DNA from: Flavobacteriales bacterium
GTDB taxonomy: Bacteria; Bacteroidota; Bacteroidia; Flavobacteriales_D; Crocinitomicaceae
Length of the DNA: 12,030 bases
Assembly (NCBI GenBank): GCA_018665005.1
Contig: JABJEE010000186.1
Location: 1 to 12,030, forward strand
Reading direction: 5' to 3'
In this document: positions 7,683 to 12,030 of the stretch, piece by piece
How the letters are laid out: each line of letters begins with the position of its first letter
Numbering within the stretch: the stretch's first letter is position 1
Program-made: the position numbers and the translations under genes
The notes under the pieces: generated by a model
What the model saw: only the letters and a program-made list of their open reading frames with translations
What the model was told of the DNA's origin: nothing
Databases searched by the model: none

Positions 7683-7715
7683 TTGTATGCTTTTTCTCTT
7701 TGTTGAGGCATACAA
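7683..7715. repeat. Spaced inverted repeat upstream of nrdB
   Basis: TTGTATGC (7683-7690) and GCATACAA (7708-7715) are perfect 8-bp arms separated by 17 bases, a 25-bp centre-to-centre distance. They lie about 130-165 bases ahead of nrdB. This could be a pair of operator half-sites or a hairpin in a long leader RNA. No T-tract follows on the minus strand, so it is not an obvious terminator. Confidence 0.4.
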
Positions 7716-8011
7716 AAATTGTCAAAAATCTCACCTTTTCAAATTAAAGAAATGAACAATTTCTCAATGTTATCAACACCTCATTTCGCAAATCATTAAC
7801 TAGTAGACCTTTCAGCGATTATTAACATTCAGGGGAAAGATATCCACAAAGTTTTTTACTCTTATGTAAAACTTTTATCAAGCCTTTTTATAAATGGTAT
7901 TGATTTTTTTTCAATTTTATATACTATAAATATAATTCAGATAACAAATGATTTGACAAGAGCTTTGATTCCTTTTTTCACACCTAAATGTTCATATAAA
8001 TACTAATCGCT

Positions 8012-8740
8012 TTGCCTACAAGTTTTCAAAGGTTTTTTTCTCAACTAAAATATAGAATAGATGTTATTTTTGGATTGATTTTTCCTCAAAAATGCGTGGG
8101 TTGTGATAAAGAAACGATGCATAAAGGTAGGGGGGTATGTTTTGCTTGTAATTCGAAAATTATGTGGTCACAGCCTTTTGAAAGAGAAATAAACAGTCAA
8201 ATATTACAAGGAGTGAACCTTTCAAATGTACATGCTGCCTATAGTCTATTTTATTTTTCCAAGGACGGGGTTGGACAATCCTTAATACACCAACTTAAAT
8301 ACCGTGGATCATGGAAGACGGGTTTGTTTTTAGGTGAAAAACTAGGACTTTCGATTGAGGAATTAGTGCGTGTTAATCAACTGGATTGCCTTATCCCGAT
8401 TGCTATGTTTCACAGAAAAAAATTTGATAGGGGGTATAATCAAGCATACTATATCGCCAAGGGGTTGTCATCAATTACAGGAACACCAATTCGGCAAAAC
8501 CTTATAAAAAAAAGAAAACAAACTCAAAGTCAAACAAAGCTAAGTCGCGAACAACGTCGAATGAATGTGAGAAATACATTTGTCGTGTCTGATAAATTAA
8601 AGAAATTCCAAACCATTGGATTGGTTGACGATGTGGTAACAACAGGCTCAACACTAAGGGAGGTTTGTAAGGAAATTATAAATGTAAACAGGTCAATCAA
8701 AATAATTATTTTTACCATAGGTGTAGCTAGAATCGAATGA
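8012..8740 (+). CDS. comF: ComF family phosphoribosyltransferase-like protein
   Basis: A 242-residue cytosolic protein. An N-terminal zinc-finger-like motif C28-x-x-C31 ... C43-x-x-C46 (KCVGC, VCFAC) is followed by a type I phosphoribosyltransferase domain. The domain shows RGYNQA (residues 140-145), the basic segment with Q-T-Q-S-Q-T-K-L-S-R-E-Q-R (170-182), and the PRPP-binding loop VDDVVTTGST (205-214). ComF proteins are needed for DNA uptake in naturally competent bacteria, but their exact reaction is not settled, and competence in this organism is not shown by the sequence. The frame has a stop at 7997-7999 and its first ATG (codon 36) lies past the first two zinc cysteines, so the start is taken as TTG at 8012. 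The last 4 bases overlap the next gene (ATGA), which implies translational coupling. Confidence 0.9.
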   Translation: MPTSFQRFFSQLKYRIDVIFGLIFPQKCVGCDKETMHKGRGVCFACNSKIMWSQPFEREINSQILQGVNLSNVHAAYSLFYFSKDGVGQSLIHQLKYRGSWKTGLFLGEKLGLSIEELVRVNQLDCLIPIAMFHRKKFDRGYNQAYYIAKGLSSITGTPIRQNLIKKRKQTQSQTKLSREQRRMNVRNTFVVSDKLKKFQTIGLVDDVVTTGSTLREVCKEIINVNRSIKIIIFTIGVARIE

Positions 8741-9780
8741 AAAAACATTTAATTATTGGTGGTGGGGTGGCAGGAGTTACTTTGGCTTGGCAACTCATTA
8801 AAAAAGGCCATCTCGTTCTTTTGCTTGACAATAAGCAAAACAAATCATCAACAATAGCTGCAGGAATGATCAATCCAATTGTGTTTAGAAGGGTCACTAA
8901 ATCTTGGCGAGTAGATGAATTTCTTCCGTTTGCTATAGGTTTTTATAAGGAGTTAGAGGTCGCTACAGGCAGCCAGTTTTTTAATTCAATTAAAATTAGG
9001 AGGTTTTTTGCCAGTGAACAAGAGAAAAAATATTGGCTCCGAAAGCAAAAAGAAGAGTCCTACAAGAAATACTTGTCACCAGAAGAGAATTACAAACATG
9101 AATTTACAAGCACTCAAAACAACTTGGGTTCTGCAATAGTCAAAAACGCCTTTAGGGTAAATGCCCAGGCTTTTATGCAACAAACGCATAAATTATTTCG
9201 AACCAATAACTGTTTGAAGCATGAATCATTTGATTATGCTCTTTTTAATCGTGATAAAATGATGTACAATGGTGAAAAATACGATTCAGTTGTTTTTTGT
9301 TGCGGCACAGATCAGGACAAGGTGCCGTATTTTAACTCTATAGAAATACAGCACACCAAAGGTGAAATATTAACAGTAAAGGCCAAGCAAATGCCAAATG
9401 AAGAAACTTGGAACAAAAAAGGCTTTATTTTACCAGTAGGGGCTGATTCTTTTAAAATAGGCGCAACAATAGAACGCAACACCAATAACGCCAAGGTAAC
9501 GGATCATGGTAGGAAAGAGTTGTTAAACGTCATAAATGGTCTTTATTCAGGAAGCTACGACATAACTGAGCAAATAGCAGGAATAAGACCGACGGTATAT
9601 GATCGCAGACCCGTTTTGGGAGAGCATCCAAAACACAAGAGCTTATTTATTTTTAATGGTCTCGGAACAAAAGGCTATTTAATGGCACCGCTTTTGGCCC
9701 AGGAAATGGCTGATTTTATGATTGATGGAAAGGCATTACACGAAGAAGTTCAATTGTCGAGATTCTATAAAAACAAATAA
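8737..9780 (+). CDS. FAD-dependent oxidoreductase of the DAO (D-amino acid oxidase-like) family
   Basis: A 347-residue flavoprotein. It opens with a Rossmann dinucleotide-binding motif, IIGGGVAGVTLAWQLIKKGH (residues 6-25), ending the second strand with LLLDN (28-32). AAGMINP (41-47) fits the DAO-family flavin-contact region. The C-terminal part has the typical GIRPTVYDRRPVLGEHP (282-298) and FNGLGTKGYLMAPLLAQ (306-322) signatures, comparable to the C-terminal FAD domains of glycine-oxidase (ThiO) or MnmC-type enzymes. The substrate cannot be read from the sequence: an amine or amino acid is the family expectation. No thiamine or tRNA-modification genes lie nearby to choose between ThiO-like and other roles. 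It starts at ATG 8737 inside the comF stop and ends 80 bases before lepA. Confidence 0.85.
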   Translation: MKKHLIIGGGVAGVTLAWQLIKKGHLVLLLDNKQNKSSTIAAGMINPIVFRRVTKSWRVDEFLPFAIGFYKELEVATGSQFFNSIKIRRFFASEQEKKYWLRKQKEESYKKYLSPEENYKHEFTSTQNNLGSAIVKNAFRVNAQAFMQQTHKLFRTNNCLKHESFDYALFNRDKMMYNGEKYDSVVFCCGTDQDKVPYFNSIEIQHTKGEILTVKAKQMPNEETWNKKGFILPVGADSFKIGATIERNTNNAKVTDHGRKELLNVINGLYSGSYDITEQIAGIRPTVYDRRPVLGEHPKHKSLFIFNGLGTKGYLMAPLLAQEMADFMIDGKALHEEVQLSRFYKNK

Positions 9781-9860
9781 GAAAACAACACGCTTTTTCT
9801 TCAATAAAATACCTGTAAAGTATAGTCAAATTGGGATTTAAAGTGTAGTTTTGATTGCTC

Positions 9861-11657
9861 ATGAAACAGATACGCAATTTTTGCATTATTGCCCACATTG
9901 ATCACGGAAAAAGTACTTTGGCGGATCGGCTTCTTCAAACGACAGGAACCATTTCTGAAAGAGAGATGCAGAATCAGGCTTTAGATGATATGGAGCTCGA
10001 AAGAGAGCGTGGAATTACCATAAAAAGTCATGCCATCCAAATGAGTCACAATTATGAGGGAGAGGATTACATCTTGAACCTTATAGATACTCCGGGACAT
10101 GTTGATTTTTCATATGAGGTTTCCAGATCTATCGCCGCATGTGAAGGTGCTCTTTTGATAGTAGATGCTTCTCAAGGAATTGAGGCCCAAACAATCTCGA
10201 ATCTATACTTGGCATTAGAGCATGATCTTCATATTATCCCAATACTTAATAAAATGGACCTGCCAGGCGCAATGCCAGAAGAGGTTTCAGATCAAATTGT
10301 TGAGCTGATAGGATGTGGAGAGGACGAAATCATTCGTGCTTCAGGAAAAACAGGATTAGGAGTTGAAGAGATTTTAAAATCTGTTATTGAAAACATCCCT
10401 GCCCCAAAAGGCAACGATGAAGAGCCACTGCAGGCTATGATTTTTGATTCGGTATTTAATCCCTTTAGAGGCATAATTGCCTATTTCAGGGTTAAAAACG
10501 GAACCATCAAGAAAGGACAAAGGATTAGATTTTTTAATACAAAGCGAGATTATAATGCTGATGAAATTGGAATCCTCAAGATGGGATTGATTCCTAAAAA
10601 GGAGCTAAGAACAGGAGATGTTGGATATATAATTTCTGGAATAAAGCAAGCGAATGAGGTAAAAGTGGGAGACACGATTACTGCAACAGACAACCCTTGT
10701 CTTGATGCAATTAAAGGTTTTGAAGATGTTAAACCAATGGTTTTTGCTGGGATTTACCCAGTGGATACAGAGGACTATGAGGAGCTTCGCTACTCCATGG
10801 AAAAGCTTCAATTGAACGACTCTTCTCTAGTTTTTGAGCCGGAGTCATCGGCGGCCTTAGGGTTTGGGTTTAGATGTGGGTTTTTAGGAATGCTGCACAT
10901 GGAAATCATTCAGGAACGACTGGATCGAGAATTCAATATGACAGTAATTACAACTGTACCAAATGTTTCTTATAAGTCCTATCTTAGAAAGGCTCCGGAC
11001 GAGGTACTCATTGTAAACAACCCTTCTGAGCTTCCTGACCCTTCAGGAATGGAGAGAATAGAAGAACCATACATTCAAGCACAAGTGATTACCAAGACAG
11101 AATATGTTGGAGCGATCATGACTCTATGTATAGAAAAGAGAGGAGAGCTGAAGAATCAGGTGTATCTCACTCAAGATCGGGTTGAAATTAGCTTTGAAAT
11201 GCCCTTGGCTGAGATTGTCTTTGATTTTTATGACCGATTAAAGTCTGTTTCGAGGGGTTATGCTTCTTTTGATTACCATCCAATTGGATACAGAACATCG
11301 GACTTAATCAAAATGGATTTATTATTGAATTCGGAACAAGTTGATGCCCTCTCGGCACTAGTTCACCGAAGTAATGCCTTTGATTTGGGAAAAAGAATTT
11401 GCTTGAAACTCAAGGAATTAATTCCGAGACAACAATTTGAAATACCAATTCAGGCTGCCATTGGAGCCAAAATCATTTCTCGCGAAACAATTAAAGCGTT
11501 AAGAAAAGATGTTACGGCAAAATGTTATGGTGGTGATATTACTAGAAAAAGAAAACTATTAGAAAAACAAAAAGCAGGTAAAAAAAGAATGCGTCAGGTG
11601 GGAAGGGTAGAGGTCCCTCAAGAAGCATTTTTAGCTGTGCTTAAATTAAACGACTAA
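9861..11657 (+). CDS. lepA: Elongation factor 4 (LepA), ribosome-associated GTPase
   Basis: A 598-residue translational GTPase that acts on the ribosome in initiation or elongation, proposed to help stalled or back-translocating ribosomes. Its GTP-binding motifs are clear: G1 AHIDHGKST (residues 11-19), switch-I RGITIK (50-55), G3 DTPGH (76-80), G4 NKMD (130-133) and G5-like SGKTG (161-165). Domain II and the EF-G-like domains follow, with GFGFRCGFLGMLHMEI (334-349) and GYASFDYHP (466-474). The LepA-specific C-terminal domain includes CYGGDITRKRKLLEKQKAGKKRMR (555-578) and ends VPQEAFLAVLK, with no domain IV. Length is normal. The start is ATG at 9861; a TTG two codons earlier (9855) is open but not needed. 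A membrane-protein gene follows 10 bases after the stop. Confidence 0.98.
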   Translation: MKQIRNFCIIAHIDHGKSTLADRLLQTTGTISEREMQNQALDDMELERERGITIKSHAIQMSHNYEGEDYILNLIDTPGHVDFSYEVSRSIAACEGALLIVDASQGIEAQTISNLYLALEHDLHIIPILNKMDLPGAMPEEVSDQIVELIGCGEDEIIRASGKTGLGVEEILKSVIENIPAPKGNDEEPLQAMIFDSVFNPFRGIIAYFRVKNGTIKKGQRIRFFNTKRDYNADEIGILKMGLIPKKELRTGDVGYIISGIKQANEVKVGDTITATDNPCLDAIKGFEDVKPMVFAGIYPVDTEDYEELRYSMEKLQLNDSSLVFEPESSAALGFGFRCGFLGMLHMEIIQERLDREFNMTVITTVPNVSYKSYLRKAPDEVLIVNNPSELPDPSGMERIEEPYIQAQVITKTEYVGAIMTLCIEKRGELKNQVYLTQDRVEISFEMPLAEIVFDFYDRLKSVSRGYASFDYHPIGYRTSDLIKMDLLLNSEQVDALSALVHRSNAFDLGKRICLKLKELIPRQQFEIPIQAAIGAKIISRETIKALRKDVTAKCYGGDITRKRKLLEKQKAGKKRMRQVGRVEVPQEAFLAVLKLND

Positions 11658-11667
11658 AAATAATATT

Positions 11668-12030
11668 ATGCTAGTACACTCACATTCGGGATTAAGGTGG
11701 TTGGTTTTAGGATTACTTATATATGCCATTTATAATGCTGCCGTAAACAAAACCAGCTATGAGAAAAGAGACAAGATGGTTAATCTTTTTGCTATGATCA
11801 GTCTTCATATTCAACTTTTGTTAGGTCTTATTCTTTATTACACCTCAGGAAATGTTTCTTTTGATTCGGGCTGGATGAAGAATGCAGTTACTCGCTTTTA
11901 TGGGATGGAGCATCTATTGGGAATGTTATTGGCAATTATAGTTGTGACAGTCGGACGCAAAATGGCTGAAAAGCAAGAGGTCGTCGAACATAAAAACAAG
12001 AAAATATTGGTTTGGTATACAATAGGTTTA
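11668..12030 (+). CDS. Small multi-pass membrane protein, possibly heme-binding (3' end outside window)
   Basis: The first 121 codons of a gene starting ATG at 11668-11670, 10 bases after lepA, so probably co-transcribed with it. Three hydrophobic helices are visible (about residues 9-24, 39-58 and 79-97) and a fourth begins near residue 112, with Lys/Glu-rich linkers between. Histidines sit at the ends of or within the helices: His4 and His6 before helix 1, His47 in LHIQLLLG, and His82 in MEHLLGM. The order HSHSGLRW ... LHIQLLLGLILY ... RFYGMEH resembles a small Bacteroidota membrane family that I recall being annotated loosely as cytochrome b-like. I infer heme binding only from those histidines and that memory. 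The function is unknown, and nothing ties it to LepA beyond position. Confidence 0.72.
   Translation, partial: MLVHSHSGLRWLVLGLLIYAIYNAAVNKTSYEKRDKMVNLFAMISLHIQLLLGLILYYTSGNVSFDSGWMKNAVTRFYGMEHLLGMLLAIIVVTVGRKMAEKQEVVEHKNKKILVWYTIGL

Larger units (their letters stand above)
7552..8011. other. Divergent 460-bp AT-rich intergenic region between nrdB and comF
   Basis: This is the only gene-free stretch longer than 300 bases. No coding frame here looks real: the longest open frames are shadows reaching in from nrdB. It must hold the nrdBA promoter on the minus strand and probably a comF promoter on the plus strand, but I find no exact TAnnTTTG element on either strand. It contains two clean inverted repeats on the nrdB side (listed separately) and a very AT-rich stretch at about 7853-7965. 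It also contains three DnaA-box-like 9-mers on the plus strand: TTATCAACA (7770-7778), ATATCCACA (7840-7848) and TTTTTCACA (7974-7982). All genes to its left run left and all to its right run right. Confidence 0.7.

Noticed and set aside
7215..7706. A 163-codon open frame on the plus strand spanning the nrdB start
   Set aside because: Most of it is antisense to nrdB and the rest lies in the spacer. The protein has no family features.
7748..7764. AGAAAT/ATTTCT inverted repeat with a 5-base gap in the spacer
   Set aside because: The arms are short and AT-rich, with no T-tract or positional reason to call a hairpin or operator.
7917..7935. A short inverted repeat TTATAT...ATATAA in the spacer
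   Set aside because: Six-bp arms made only of A and T are expected by chance in such AT-rich sequence.
9846..9853. TAGTTTTG on the plus strand, a perfect match to the Bacteroidota -7 consensus, just before lepA
   Set aside because: It would place the transcript start almost on the lepA ATG, and the only TTG upstream is 12 bases away instead of 17-23. A chance match is more likely.

Overview
The window looks like a core chromosomal segment of a low-GC member of the Bacteroidota, most likely Flavobacteriia-like. The evidence is the gene order purH-mreB-mreC-mreD-mrdA, the short Bacteroidota-type MreC and MreD, the eukaryote-like class I ribonucleotide reductase, the AT-rich spacers, the absence of clear Shine-Dalgarno sequences, and two genes whose only reasonable start codon is TTG. 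I see no tRNA or rRNA gene, CRISPR array, insertion sequence, phage gene or defence system.

The left arm (1-7551) is entirely on the minus strand. In transcription order it reads nrdB, nrdA, a strong intrinsic terminator, purH, mreB, mreC, mreD and the first 37 codons of mrdA (PBP2), which runs off the window edge. nrdB-nrdA is one unit that makes deoxyribonucleotides. purH performs the last two steps of IMP synthesis and leads into the cell-shape cluster (actin-like MreB, MreC, MreD, transpeptidase PBP2). The mre-mrdA genes are nearly contiguous.

The middle (7552-8011) is a 460-bp AT-rich spacer from which genes diverge in both directions. It holds two clean inverted repeats upstream of nrdB and three degenerate DnaA-box-like 9-mers. 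A third palindrome lies just inside nrdB. It must carry the nrdBA promoter and probably the comF promoter. It could also be a replication origin, but the sequence alone does not decide that.

The right arm (8012-12030) is entirely on the plus strand: a ComF-family phosphoribosyltransferase (TTG start), a DAO-family FAD oxidoreductase overlapping it by 4 bp, lepA (elongation factor 4), and, 10 bp after lepA, a truncated small multi-pass membrane protein with histidines near its membrane segments.

Almost all of this is ordinary housekeeping content, and I did not find a convincing undescribed system. The points most worth a second look are the palindromes around the nrdB start, the possible origin-like spacer, the comF-oxidoreductase coupling, and the histidine-bearing membrane protein after lepA.
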